DNA from: CBDANW01 sp965197825
GTDB lineage: Bacteria > Acidobacteriota > Vicinamibacteria > Marinacidobacterales > DATDRI01
Direction of reading: 5' to 3'
Assembly (NCBI GenBank): GCA_965197825.1
Contig: CBDANW010000003.1
Coordinates: 2,666,001 to 2,730,000, forward strand
DNA: 64,000 nucleotides
In this document: positions 8,978 to 17,792 of the stretch, piece after piece
Layout of the letters: every line of letters begins with the position of its first letter
Position numbering within the stretch: the first letter of the stretch is position 1
Made by a program: the position numbers and the translations under genes
Notes under the pieces: model-generated
Told to the model about the DNA's origin: nothing
The model's database searches: none
Seen by the model: the letters and a program-made list of their open reading frames with translations, nothing else

Positions 8978-9855
8978 AGTCGGACTTTTGGATTGGCCTC
9001 GAGGAACTGTGCGACCTTGGCGGTCTTGTGAGCCGACAGATTGTCGAGGATGACATGTATTTCGCGCTTTCGCTTGTGGCTCGCAACCAGCTGCTCCAAG
9101 AAGGCGACGAACTCCTGGCTGGTATGGCGGCGGACAGTCTTGCCCAAAACCACCCCCGTCTTCGTGTCGAAGGCGGCGTAGAGAGAAAGCGTTCCATGCC
9201 GGACGTACTCGAAACCGTGTCGCTCGGCCCGCCCGGGAGACAACGGCAAGATCGGGTCCCGTCGATCCAGGGCTTGGATCGCCGTTTTCTCATCAATACA
9301 AAACACCGCAGCGTGCTGAGGTGGATTCATATATAGACCGATGATATCCGCTGCCTTCGTCTCGAAATCCGGATCGTTGGAGGCCTTGTAATGCTCAATT
9401 CGGTGTGGCTGGAGACCATGCTTTTTCCAAGTGCGAGCCACCATTATGTGATGGATTCCCAGCTTCTTCGCAAGTCGACGCGTGCTCCAGTGAGTCGAGC
9501 CGTCGGTCGGTTTTTTCTGCGTCCACGAAAGAATCCGTGCTTCCATCCGAGGCGTGAGCACTTGAATCGGACGCCCCTCGTGACGCGCGTACAGACCTGC
9601 CAGACGCTCCTCCAAGAATCGGCGTTTCCACTTGCTGATAAAAGGCGCCGTGCAGCCCACCGTCTGCTGCACCTGCGTATAGCTTGCACCGTCTGCCAGC
9701 AAGAGCAACATCCGAGCGATCCGCGCGTCATCCGCTCGACCGCTACGGCTCGAAACTCGTTTGCCAAGCTCCCTATGTTCCGCTTGAGTCAACGCAACGG
9801 CTCTCCCTCGCATGAGAGAGATATTACAACTAAACATTTAAATGTTACAGTCCAC
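8976..9855 (-). mobile_element. IS630-family element copy 2, 3'-truncated
   Basis: Near-identical to the element at 6134-7240 but missing about 230 bp of its right end. The left inverted end with adjacent TA (9856-9857) is intact. The transposase frame (9813 down to about 8977) runs from MRGRAVALTQAEHR to EANPKVRL, then breaks into solo family A sequence (PSCAKTRPS). The catalytic Glu is lost, so it is a pseudogene. Confidence 0.9.
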
Positions 9856-9934
9856 TAGTGACTATGTCTCGAAGATAGTCATCAACCGCAGACGGAAATC
9901 TCTTTCCTGTGTGTCTCCGGAACTCGCGAACTAT

Positions 9935-10228
9935 TCAGTTTTCATACTTGATCCGCTCGAGTCCTTCGTACTCAATTCTTCGCGACAATTGATCACTAAG
10001 TGCGTAGTGCCGAGAACGCATTTCCGACGCAGCCAACGTGAGCACCCGTGAAATTTGTGACGGAGAGTGCTCGTTTCCTTGGTTCAATAGCACTCGCCAC
10101 ACTGCATTTTTCAGCTCGTACTTAGACGAAGTACTCGCAAGGCGGGTAATCGCGTCGAATCCGGGCTCCCCATACTCAATCAGCTGAACGAGCGCGACCT
10201 CGTTTTTCACGTCGTCCTCAAAAGTCAA
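9935..10228 (-). CDS. Hypothetical protein, helical
   Basis: 97-residue acidic, helix-rich protein (MTFEDDVKNEVALVQLIEYG, then TSSKYELKNAVWRVLLNQGN). The repeated short helices could resemble a HEAT-like fold, but no family is recognised. Its start ATG overlaps the stop of the gene at 10225-10386 (ATGA), which supports real translation of both as a coupled pair. Confidence 0.5.
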   Translation of the reverse strand: MTFEDDVKNEVALVQLIEYGEPGFDAITRLASTSSKYELKNAVWRVLLNQGNEHSPSQISRVLTLAASEMRSRHYALSDQLSRRIEYEGLERIKYEN

Positions 10229-10386
10229 CGTGAGATGAGAAAATTTACCGACTGTCCCTGACTGGCTCTAGTTTGCTGCTCAATGTATTCGTTCTGCTGC
10301 GAGACAAGTTGATTCTGCCACCACAGCAGGTACCCTTGCCAGTCGCGAGAGCGAGCCTCTCTACGTTCATAAGACGCCTGTTGCAT
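10225..10386 (-). CDS. Small hypothetical protein coupled to the downstream gene, partly made of repeat sequence
   Basis: 53 residues from ATG 10386: MQQASYERREARSRDWQGYL then a Gln/Asn-rich helix (NQLVSQQNEYIEQQ). The frame is open further upstream, through a family D end (10360-10470), so the original N-terminus was probably cut off and the start is uncertain. It overlaps the next gene by four bases. The beginning (ASYER) is shared with the repeat at 4430-4440. Confidence 0.4.
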   Translation of the reverse strand: MQQASYERREARSRDWQGYLLWWQNQLVSQQNEYIEQQTRASQGQSVNFLISR

Positions 10387-10470
10387 CGTCGGGTCGACCG
10401 ATACGGACCAGCCGATCGTGGCAGGTCTAAACCGCGCAATCAACGCTGGATCGACTTTTTGCGGAGCACA
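10360..10470 (-). repeat. Family D end
   Basis: Reverse-oriented family D terminus ending GACTTTTTGCGGAGCACA at 10470. It matches 4340-4440 over about 100 bp, including the GATCGGCTG...GTCGACC stretch. It lies at the upstream edge of the small coupled genes. Confidence 0.65.
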
Positions 10471-10547
10471 GGCCCTCGAGGCGGGCCGATGGTTGAACGC
10501 GCACACGACCCACCAACAAGAGATCGGGTTCTGGTTCCGTCGCGGCG

Positions 10548-13271
10548 CTAGGCGGACTTCGCGGGGCTCTTTTTGCCGCGGGCCGTCTGTCCGCGCAGCT
10601 GCTGGATGTTCTTCTCGATGCGTTCCGCAAGCTCGCGCTCGTGCTGCAGAGTCTGCAACGTCCCCTGCGCTTCTCGCATCACGAACTCGAGACGAGCGAT
10701 CCGTTCGCCCACATCGTCGATGACCGCCTTCTGTTCGCCGACCATCTCGAGATTCACCCGCACGTCCTCAAGGAGGTGGGTGATCTGGTTCGTCTTGGCC
10801 TGCACATCGGTGACGACGGCGTGCCGTCCCTCGATCGACGCGATCTTCTGCTCGGTGTCGCGGGCCATCGACAGGAGGCTCTGCACCCCCGCGCGCGCAG
10901 CCGCCACCTCGTCGCGATGCGCGGCGACGTACTCCAGGTCGGCCTTGCTTCGGGCGCTCACCTCGTGCACCCCCTCCACCTGGGTCCGCACCGCGGCGAC
11001 GATCGCGTCGCGGTCGGCCAGGGCCTTGATTTTCTCCTCGACGGCCTGCTGCTGGCCGGCGAGACTGCCCAGCTGCGCCTCGACCGCCCCGACGCGCTTC
11101 TCGGCAAACGCCAGCTGCGACCGGCGCTGCTCCAACGACGCGTACATCGTCTCAACGCGTTTGAGCTGATCCTCCGCGGCTTTGGTCTGCGACACCGCGT
11201 CGCGCTGGCTGGCCTGCACGCGCGCCAGCTCGCCCACCAGCTCGTCTCTCGCCGTCCCCGCCCGTGCCAGCTGATCGTTGAGCGACTGGATCTGCGTGAG
11301 GCGCTCCTCGGTCTCGGCGGTCAGGCTCCGGCTCGACTCGACCAGCGCGCCGAGCCGCGCCTCCTGCGAGTCGAGCGCGGCAGCGTCCTGCTGGACGGCC
11401 GTCACCTGCGCCTGCGTCTTCCCCAGGTGATCCTGCAGGATGGCGACGCGGTTCTCCATCGGCAGCACCTTCGCCTGCAGCGCCGCCACGGCCTCGACTT
11501 TCTGGTGCGCCTCCAACATCTGAGCCACGACGGCGTCGCACTGGGCCTGCAGGGTGTCGAGCTCGGTGCGGCGCGCGAGCTGCTCCGCGAGCTTGCCGTC
11601 AATGTCGACGGTGAGCGTGTGCAGCGCATCGACCCGCCCGTCGAGCTTGTCGAGGAACTGCACGCGCGCGCCCACGCGGGTGGCCTGGGCGTCGAGCTCG
11701 CCCACCACCTCGCCGAGCTTGACCGCCTGCCGGGTGCCCTCCTCGGCCTGCGCCAACTTGCCCAGCACGGTGTCGAGGCGCGCCTCGATCTCGGGCGTCC
11801 GCGCCTTGAACTCACTGATCCGGCCGATGAAGCCTTCGAGCGCCGACCGGTCCGCCCCCATCTGGTCACGCAGCCGTACGGCCTCGGCGTGCGACTTGTG
11901 GAAGTCCTGGATGTCGACCCGCAGGCGGTCGAGATCGTTCCGCGTCTGCTTCAAGCCCTCGAACTGCGTTGTCGTCTGCTTCGACAGCGCATCGACCTCC
12001 GTCAGCCGCTCGCCGAGCGACTCCAGATCGGCCTGCTTGGTGGAGAGCTCCCCCGCCCGGGCCAGCAAGCCCTCGAACGCCTTGCTCAGACCATCGACGC
12101 GCTGGCCGAGCGGTGCCAGGTGCCGCTCGCGGGCGCTCAGCGCCTTGATCCGGCTCTCGGCCTCGCCCACCGACGACTGCAGCACACCCACCCGCTGCTG
12201 ATAGACCTCGAGGCTCTTGTTCTCCTGCCCGACCCGATCGAGCGCGGCGCGCATCTGATCCACCAGCGCCCGCCAGTCCTTCTCGAATCGCGCGGCCTCG
12301 CGGGCCATCTCGTCCCGCACCTTGGCGGCACCCTCCGCCCGGGCGGTCACGTCCTCGACGAGCTTTTCGACGCGCGTCACCACCTTCTCGCCGCGGGCGG
12401 CTTTCTTGAGCCCTTCGTTCAGCTTGCCGATCTGCACGTCCATCGCCCAGACCATCTCGTTGAGCCGGTTCGCCTCCACCGTGGCCCGGTCGATCATGTG
12501 TTTCTGGCTCTCCAGCGCTTTGGCCTTCTGCGTGACATGCTCGGCCAGCGCGTTGAGCGCGGTGAGCTTGTCCTCGGTCGTCTCACTCCGATTCTGGAGT
12601 TGCATCAGCGGGCCGAGCCGGCTCTCGATGTCCTTCACCGCGGCCGTCGCCACGGAGGCATCCTCTCGCGCCGCGCGGGTCGTGTCCCGCAGCTTCGCGT
12701 AGTCCTGGCCGAGCTGTCCCGCGGTGCCACGCACCTGCTCGATCTCGCCACGAAGCCCCCCGGCCGCCTCGATCGCCTGGCACGTCTCGGCCTTCGACTG
12801 GGCGATCTGTTTGCGCAGATCTTCGAGCACGGCCCGTTCGTGCGCCAGCGCCTCGACGCTCGCCCGCGTCTCCAGCGTCTGCGAGGAAAGGTGCTGCACC
12901 TGCTGGCGGTGCTTCTGGAGGTCGCCGTCGGGCGCCATCAGCTTCTCGGCAACCTCCTGCGCCGCCCCGGCCGTTTGCAGCATCGCCTCGACGCGTTGTT
13001 CCACCTCGTCGAACGCCTTGGTCCGGGCCTCGAGGCCGTCGATACGCGACAGCACCTCACCGAGCCGCTCGCCGATCGAATTCGCCTTCTGGTCGACCGC
13101 CTTAAGCGACTTGCCGACCTGGCCCAGCTTCGAGCTGCGCGTCGAGACCTGGGTGAGCATGGCACTGAGCGCTCCCCGCTCCTCCCGCGCCGTCTCGATC
13201 AGCTTGTGGAGATCCTCCACCTGGCGCTGCGCCTTTCCGCCCCCGCCGATCCATTTGAATGCGTCCATCAT
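10548..13271 (-). CDS. Large coiled-coil protein of unknown function
   Basis: 907 residues, almost entirely heptad-patterned coiled coil (for example LGEVLSRIDGLEARTKAFDE and VEAQLGSLAGQQQAVEEKIK), with no globular ATPase head, no Walker motif and no clear membrane segment. Annotation pipelines often call such proteins SMC-like or myosin-like, but head domains are absent, so it is not an SMC. A short non-coiled N-terminus (MMDAFKWIGGGGKAQRQVED) and a basic tail (QTARGKKSPAKSA) flank the coil. ATG 13271 has AAGGA about five bases upstream. A structural or scaffolding role is inferred. It is intact despite mobile elements on both sides. Confidence 0.8.
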   Translation of the reverse strand: MMDAFKWIGGGGKAQRQVEDLHKLIETAREERGALSAMLTQVSTRSSKLGQVGKSLKAVDQKANSIGERLGEVLSRIDGLEARTKAFDEVEQRVEAMLQTAGAAQEVAEKLMAPDGDLQKHRQQVQHLSSQTLETRASVEALAHERAVLEDLRKQIAQSKAETCQAIEAAGGLRGEIEQVRGTAGQLGQDYAKLRDTTRAAREDASVATAAVKDIESRLGPLMQLQNRSETTEDKLTALNALAEHVTQKAKALESQKHMIDRATVEANRLNEMVWAMDVQIGKLNEGLKKAARGEKVVTRVEKLVEDVTARAEGAAKVRDEMAREAARFEKDWRALVDQMRAALDRVGQENKSLEVYQQRVGVLQSSVGEAESRIKALSARERHLAPLGQRVDGLSKAFEGLLARAGELSTKQADLESLGERLTEVDALSKQTTTQFEGLKQTRNDLDRLRVDIQDFHKSHAEAVRLRDQMGADRSALEGFIGRISEFKARTPEIEARLDTVLGKLAQAEEGTRQAVKLGEVVGELDAQATRVGARVQFLDKLDGRVDALHTLTVDIDGKLAEQLARRTELDTLQAQCDAVVAQMLEAHQKVEAVAALQAKVLPMENRVAILQDHLGKTQAQVTAVQQDAAALDSQEARLGALVESSRSLTAETEERLTQIQSLNDQLARAGTARDELVGELARVQASQRDAVSQTKAAEDQLKRVETMYASLEQRRSQLAFAEKRVGAVEAQLGSLAGQQQAVEEKIKALADRDAIVAAVRTQVEGVHEVSARSKADLEYVAAHRDEVAAARAGVQSLLSMARDTEQKIASIEGRHAVVTDVQAKTNQITHLLEDVRVNLEMVGEQKAVIDDVGERIARLEFVMREAQGTLQTLQHERELAERIEKNIQQLRGQTARGKKSPAKSA

Positions 13272-13403
13272 GTGGTCCTTGCCTTAGTGTCCGAGCCCTG
13301 TGAGTTGCGAAGAATAGCGTACCTGTCGCCTCCCCTATCGGGCGCAGGGCCGGGTCGCAACACCGACCCAGCCACACGCGGCCTCCCTGATCGGGGCGGT
13401 TTA

Positions 13404-13433
13404 TTACTAATATATTCTATCTCTCCTGTCAAT
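13404..13433 (-). promoter_or_regulatory. Possible sigma-70-type promoter for the coiled-coil gene
   Basis: On the minus strand a perfect TTGACA (13433-13428) precedes an AT-rich stretch with TAGTAA about 18 bases downstream (13409-13404). It lies about 130 bp upstream of the coiled-coil start, in the only AT-rich patch of the intergenic region. The -10 match is weak. Confidence 0.3.
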
Positions 13434-13440
13434 CCGGCGC

Positions 13441-13833
13441 GTGGGTCTTGAGTTCGTTTGTGTTTTTGGACACGACGCGCATGCGGGGACCTATCGCGAG
13501 GGGCGGCACGGGATCGAACTGGTCGCCGAACAAACGATCAGTGTCTCGCCCGAGAAGACACCGCCGTTCTCAGAGCTGGGTAGAACGGAGCACAAGCTAT
13601 CGGTGGAGCGTCTGGGGGAAACCCTGGTGATCACGTTCGGCAGCGGAACGGAGCAGACCTTCAGGCGGCTCGGAGACGCCGAGCGTGAAGGAGACTCCTA
13701 CACTCTGGAAGTTCTGCGCTGGGCGGAAGCTCAGGCAACGAAGGTGTCCTACCGGCGCGACGACACGACGACCGCGAGCTTCGACGGTACACAACTCACA
13801 TTGTCGGATGGAGAGAGCTTCCGAGTGAAATAG
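13441..13833 (+). pseudogene. 5'-truncated gene fused to a family C end
   Basis: The open frame starts with GTG 13441 inside a family C end (13445-13478; residues LEFVCVFGHD) and runs into host-like sequence: GTYREGRHGIELVAEQTISV, then TFGSGTEQTFRRLGD and FDGTQLTLSDGESFRVK. The latter looks like the beta-rich C-terminal part of an unrecognised protein. The original start is missing. The frame continues through the junction, so a fusion peptide could be made. Confidence 0.5.
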
Positions 13834-13840
13834 ACACGAC

Positions 13841-13896
13841 CCCGTCCTGTGCCAAAACTCGGCCCTTTTGAAATAGACCATAAATCAGCAGATTAG
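13841..13896 (+). repeat. Solo left end of IS family A, target of IS256-a copy 1
   Basis: About 50 bp (CCGTCCTGTGCCAAAACTCG through AAATCAGCAGATTAG) with no transposase. IS256-a is inserted immediately after it, and its 8-bp duplication CAGATTAG is the last part of this end. Confidence 0.85.
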
Positions 13897-15295
13897 GGTC
13901 AAGTCTTAATTTTCCTGTCAAATCTCCGTACGGTTCCCCGCGCTCGGTTAAGCTGCTGATTCCTCCGACGTGCCTTGCGGGAGAAGCTCGTTGCGAAGCT
14001 CCTCGACTTTCCTAGCGGCGAAGACATCCATCCTCACGCCGCGCCATTTGTTTGCGACGGCCAAGAGCACAGCGAACGAGAGTTTCATCGCGGCCTCCTC
14101 GGTGAAGAAGTGAGGAATGACCTTTGTGCGACGTTTGTGCTCTCCGAACGTGCGCTCAAGTAGATTCGACGTGCGAAGCCTTTTGTGATGCGCCGCAGGA
14201 AGGCGTAGCGCCTGAAGACACGCTTCGAGGGTCTCTTCCATGCACTTCATCGCGCTCGGGAATCGTTGACGGTACCGAGCGATCACCTCCCGACCCTTCT
14301 TCAGCCCTTGCTCGTAGCTGTTCGCATGGAACGACTCAAGGATGGCCGCCTTGAGTTCGTCGCGCACTTCCTTCGGAGCCTTGCCCAGGATGTTCTCGAG
14401 GCGGTGCTTCTGGCAACGTTGCTTGAGGCTTCGAGGGAAGACCTCTGCGATCGCTTTGAGCACTCCAGGATTCCCGTCCGTCACGATGAGCAACGGCTCC
14501 CTCATTCCTCGGGCCACTATCTCCTGCAAGAACCCCTTCCAGTTCTCGTAGGATTCTCGGTTGCCGACACCGATATGAAGAAGAACTCGCGTCCCATCAG
14601 CGCGATAGCCGGTCGCAACGAGGATGGGCTCTTTTCTCTCCGCTCCTTGGTGGTAGCGCAGGTACGTGCCGTCGAGCTCGAGATACAACAGCTTCTCGTT
14701 CGAGAGATCCCGTTTTCGAAACGCCTCGAAATCCTCCGACAGACACCGTGTGACCCGGCTCACCACCGACTTCGAGACACCCGTGCCGCTCAGCACGTCC
14801 GCGAACGTCGCCTCAATGTCACGCGTCGACATCCCGTGGACGTACATCCGCGCGATCAGTTCATCGAGTTTCTCGGTCCGGCTCACGTAGGCGTCGAGAA
14901 TCTTTGACTGAAACACCTTCTCTGTTTCTCGTACCTGCGGCACTTGCACCGTCACCGCTCCCTCGCCCGTGAGGACCCGATGCGACTCATACCCGTTGCG
15001 TCGTCCCTTCTCCTTCGTCGTTGCCGGAGCGTTCTCATAGTAGTTTCGACCCAACGCCTCCGTCACCTCGCGCTCCAACGCATATTGAAGCATCATCTGA
15101 GCTCCCGACCGGACGATCTCCGAGAGATTCATCTCCCCAAATACCAGTTGTTCCTCGAACTGCTTGAGCAATCGCTGACTCGGTAGTACCTTTCCCATGA
15201 TGTATGGTTCTCCTTTTCTGTCCCCATGACGGGGACGGGTTTGAGCTTGGGGACCATACATCGTTTTTCTTTGACAGGAATCTTAAGACATCACC
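13897..15295 (-). mobile_element. IS256-a copy 1
   Basis: 1399-bp element. Imperfect 26-bp inverted ends begin GGTCAAGTCTTAATTTTCCT and, reversed, GGTGATGTCTTAAGATTCCT. It is flanked by a perfect 8-bp duplication CAGATTAG (13889-13896 and 15296-15303). Nearly identical to the copy at 59481-60880. Confidence 0.95.
13948..15198 (-). CDS. IS256-family (mutator) transposase
   Basis: 416 residues from ATG 15198, which has AAGGAGAA upstream; an upstream in-frame start at 15261 lies in the terminal region and is unlikely. The DDE residues are visible: Asp in YLELDGTYLR, Asp in LIVTDGNPGV and Glu in RTSNLLERTFGEHKRRTK, with the C/D(2)H-type motif RCQKHRLENIL. Full length and probably active, given perfect target duplications and a near-identical second copy. 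Confidence 0.95.
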   Translation of the reverse strand: MGKVLPSQRLLKQFEEQLVFGEMNLSEIVRSGAQMMLQYALEREVTEALGRNYYENAPATTKEKGRRNGYESHRVLTGEGAVTVQVPQVRETEKVFQSKILDAYVSRTEKLDELIARMYVHGMSTRDIEATFADVLSGTGVSKSVVSRVTRCLSEDFEAFRKRDLSNEKLLYLELDGTYLRYHQGAERKEPILVATGYRADGTRVLLHIGVGNRESYENWKGFLQEIVARGMREPLLIVTDGNPGVLKAIAEVFPRSLKQRCQKHRLENILGKAPKEVRDELKAAILESFHANSYEQGLKKGREVIARYRQRFPSAMKCMEETLEACLQALRLPAAHHKRLRTSNLLERTFGEHKRRTKVIPHFFTEEAAMKLSFAVLLAVANKWRGVRMDVFAARKVEELRNELLPQGTSEESAA

Positions 15296-15305
15296 CAGAT
15301 TAGTG

Positions 15306-15477
15306 TCCCCTTCGGGGATGGTGGAAACCCCTCGCCTTTAGGCGAAGAAAAGATTGTCGAAGTCCCCGAAGGGGACGAGACTCCCCCGACTGAAGTCGGG
15401 GGGTTGAGAATGAAGCGGGCGCATGAAGTCGACTTCCAGTCGACGCGCCCGCGCAATCCACCGGCTTAAGCCGGTGG
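15306..15477. repeat. Cluster of six palindromes, IS200/IS605-like hairpins
   Basis: Within 172 bp lie six hairpins: TCCCCTTCGGGGA (15306-15318), TCGCCTTTAGGCGA (15332-15345), GTCCCCGAAGGGGAC (15362-15376), CCCCCGACTGAAGTCGGGGG (15383-15402), GAAGTCGACTTC inside GGGCGC/GCGCCC (15418-15450), and CCACCGGCTTAAGCCGGTGG (15458-15477). The first and third are also complementary to each other. Hairpins with TTTA or TTAAG centres resemble terminal structures of IS200/IS605 elements. No TnpA or TnpB gene is present. Confidence 0.7.
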
Positions 15478-15484
15478 TTGATTT

Positions 15485-15612
15485 AATGTCTGTGTTTGCG
15501 ACCGGGCCAAGGAGGGTAGCTTTGCTCAATGGTTGTTGCAGGCCCCACCGTCCACGCCGCGTCAACTGCTTGCTTGTAACGTTGCCAGTGGATCAAGTTT
15601 TGGCACAGGACG
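15485..15612. mobile_element. Internally deleted derivative of IS family A
   Basis: The sequence TGTCTGTGTTTGCGACCGGG from just inside the family A left end is joined directly to the last 100 bp of the right end, ending GATCAAGTTTTGGCACAGGA. The whole transposase gene is missing. This is a MITE-like deletion product, without its outermost left terminus. Confidence 0.75.
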
Positions 15613-15630
15613 GGGACGGTTGTGAGATCG

Positions 15631-15676
15631 AGGAACCATACATCGTTTTCTTTGACAGGAATCTTAAGACATCACC
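15631..15676 (-). repeat. Solo right end of IS256-a
   Basis: About 45 bp (GGAACCATACATCGTTTTCT through GACATCACC) equal to the transposase-proximal end of IS256-a, with no element attached. It lies directly after the family A deletion derivative. Confidence 0.75.
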
Positions 15677-15911
15677 CCCGAAATAGACATCGGGTTAGAA
15701 GCGACATCTATTAGAGCGGATAGCTCCTTATACTGGACCGTCTGGCGGAGTCATCTTCGTCTCCTTCGTAAAGCTTCGCTGGATGAATTCGAGGTTTGGC
15801 CAATTCGAATTCCGCTATTCGCCTTCTCCTCAGGCGCGATCTAGGCGTAGAGCGTCTTCTCATTGTCTGCGCGATTAAGTGGAAAAACGGCCCGATAAGC
15901 CCCAAAATCGT
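15677..15911. other. Short region with no recognised content
   Basis: 235 bp between the IS256-a solo end and the IS5-like element. No supported gene, repeat or RNA was seen. Confidence 0.4.
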
Positions 15912-16996
15912 GCCTTGGTGCACAACTCGCGATCTCGGTCCACAATTGTCCTGTACTCGCGGATACGAGGTTCCCCATGAGCATTTTCAAACGCACTCAG
16001 CGGAAGTATGTGAAGAAGGCCTATCGCGTGAGGAATTGGCGTGAATATGAGGCGGGTCTACGCAACCGCGGGAGCCTGACCGTCTGGATCTCGCTCACCG
16101 CCGGCAAGCTTGTGAACTGGGACGCGCCCCGGCCAAGGAGGAGGAAACCGGGCCGTCAACGCAAGTACTCGAACCACGCCATCGAGACGGCTGTCACCCT
16201 GGGCATGGTGTTTCATCTGTCATCTAGGCAGAGCGAGGGATTGCTGCGGTCGTTGTTCGCTCTGATGAAGCTAGACAATGATGTGCCCGATCACACCACG
16301 CTCTCGAGGCGCAAGCCGAATCTGGGTAAGGTCCCCTTCTACCAAGTCAAGCAGAAGACGCCGTTGCACATTTTGATCGACAGCAGCGGTCTCGCTGTCC
16401 ACACCGGCCAGCTGCGCAGAGCACAAAAGAGCAGGGACTATCGCAAGCTCCATCTGTGTGTCGACGAGCAGAGTGGCGAAGTCGTCGCCGGCGAGCTGAC
16501 GAGCAAAAGAGCCCGCGATTCATCGCGGGTTGCATCGCTTGTCGGACAGATCGACAGTCCCATCTCATCGGCCAGAGCTGACACCGCATACGACGCCGGC
16601 GGCGTCTATGAGGCAATCGAGAATCACAGCGCTCATCGCTCGCCGAGGGTGCTGATACCGCCGCGCAAGGGCGCCCTGCTCGCATCGGGGCCGGCGAGCA
16701 GCCGACAGCGCAATCGCAACATTGCAGCACAAGCTCGGCTCGGCAAACGAAAGTGGCACACAGAATCGGGCTACAGCAAACGGAGCAAAGTCGAGACAAC
16801 GTTCCATCGCTACAAGGCTATCGTGGGCTCAGCGATGCGAGCGAGAGGGTTGGCGGCACAGAGAGTTGAGGCAAGGATCGGGTGCAAGATTCTCAACACC
16901 ATGACGGCGCTCGGGATGCCTGATAGCGAGATGATCGGATGATGGGAGTCGGGGCCAAGCGAGCTCTCGGCCTCTATCGGAGTTGTGCACCAAGGC
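15912..16996 (+). mobile_element. IS5-like element copy 1
   Basis: 1085 bp with inverted ends GCCTTGGTGCACAACTC and GAGTTGTGCACCAAGGC. Two other copies of identical length are at 28253-29337 and 56040-57124. No target duplication could be recognised at any copy. Confidence 0.9.
15977..16942 (+). CDS. IS5-family transposase (IS903-like)
   Basis: 321 residues starting MSIFKRTQRKYVKKAYRVRN. It has the IS903-type N-terminal block (GLRNRGSLTVWISL) and catalytic Asp in ILIDSSGLAV, Asp in ARADTAYDAGG and Glu in SKVETTFHRYKAIVG. It ends MPDSEMIG. Full length. Differences from the other two copies are a few substitutions (for example T at HTGQLRRAQ). Confidence 0.9.
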   Translation: MSIFKRTQRKYVKKAYRVRNWREYEAGLRNRGSLTVWISLTAGKLVNWDAPRPRRRKPGRQRKYSNHAIETAVTLGMVFHLSSRQSEGLLRSLFALMKLDNDVPDHTTLSRRKPNLGKVPFYQVKQKTPLHILIDSSGLAVHTGQLRRAQKSRDYRKLHLCVDEQSGEVVAGELTSKRARDSSRVASLVGQIDSPISSARADTAYDAGGVYEAIENHSAHRSPRVLIPPRKGALLASGPASSRQRNRNIAAQARLGKRKWHTESGYSKRSKVETTFHRYKAIVGSAMRARGLAAQRVEARIGCKILNTMTALGMPDSEMIG

Positions 16997-17570
16997 AGAA
17001 CAAACGCGCCGAGTCGTGGTCAGTGACGTCGAATATAGATCCATACAGGTACTCATCTTGGCCGTCGTTCGCGAATACCGAATGCGCTCCCAGGGATTTC
17101 AGGTACAGTTCAATGGCGTGGTGCGCCAGGAATATCCTCGTTCCCGGAGATGCCCAGTCAGACCTGTCACGGACATCACGTCGAGCATCTACATAACTGT
17201 CTGCAAGATGTTTCAGGTATGAGCTTGGAGGCGGGTACAAGATCGTGCGACACGAAACGCATTCTGGATCACCATCTTTGCCCAACGCGATCGGTGTCGA
17301 GCACATCGGACATGTGTGTTTCCTCGTAAAGGTGTTCATAATTTCACGTCGCCGAAGCTCTTCGGCCTTGGATCGCGTGCTCTCGTCGGCCAGAAGACGA
17401 ATAGTGTAGATCTGCCTCGTGGTGATGCGCTTGATGGTGACGGACGTTATTCCCTGGCCCGTATAGAGACCAAGATGTCGAGGAACACTTACATCGGACG
17501 TTCGCAAGATCGTCTTCCGGAGCTTGGGCTCCCCTGAACACTCTAGCCCCATCCGGTTCGGTCTGACCAT
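16997..17570 (-). pseudogene. Zinc-ribbon protein with HEPN-like helix, 3'-truncated by IS5-like element
   Basis: From ATG 17570 the frame has a mixed N-terminal region, then a four-Cys zinc ribbon (TCPMCSTPIALG, DPECVSCRTIL) and the helix AHHAIELYLKSLGAHSVF, which recalls HEPN-type or similar helical domains. Host sequence stops at 16997; the final residues (CLGAQLR) come from the IS5-like inverted end. The function is unknown; RNA- or nucleotide-related defence proteins sometimes combine ribbons with HEPN folds, but that is inference. Confidence 0.5.
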
Positions 17571-17640
17571 GCGCTATGAATTCCGTTACAGGTTCCGTGA
17601 GCATTCTCAGGACTTCGGGCGCGCTCAGCGTACTATGACC

Positions 17641-17695
17641 CCGTCCTGTGCCAAAACTCGGCCCTTTTCCAACAGACTAAGAATCAGCAGCTGAG
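17641..17695 (+). repeat. Solo left end of IS family A, divergent
   Basis: CCGTCCTGTGCCAAAACTCG then CCCTTTTCCAACAGACTAAG and AATCAGCAGCTGAG. Diverged from the other ends in the middle, suggesting an older insertion. Confidence 0.7.
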
Positions 17696-17792
17696 ACCTC
17701 AGCCTAAAAGGAAGAGGAATAAGGTCTGCTGGAGGGCACGCTCTCCAGGGATTGCTCCACTAGGCACCTACCTCACGCCCGCCGGTGTCGAT

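Noticed and set aside
10641..13451. A 936-codon open frame on the plus strand opposite the coiled-coil gene
   Set aside because: It is the antisense shadow of the 907-residue protein: high GC, Leu/Arg/His-rich, low complexity, no motif and no ribosome site.
15306..15477. Possible CRISPR array
   Set aside because: The palindromes differ in sequence, there is no constant repeat with regular spacers, and no cas gene is in the window.
15906..17001. Target duplication for the IS5-like element
   Set aside because: Flanking 3-9 bp were compared at all three copies and none match; not claimed.
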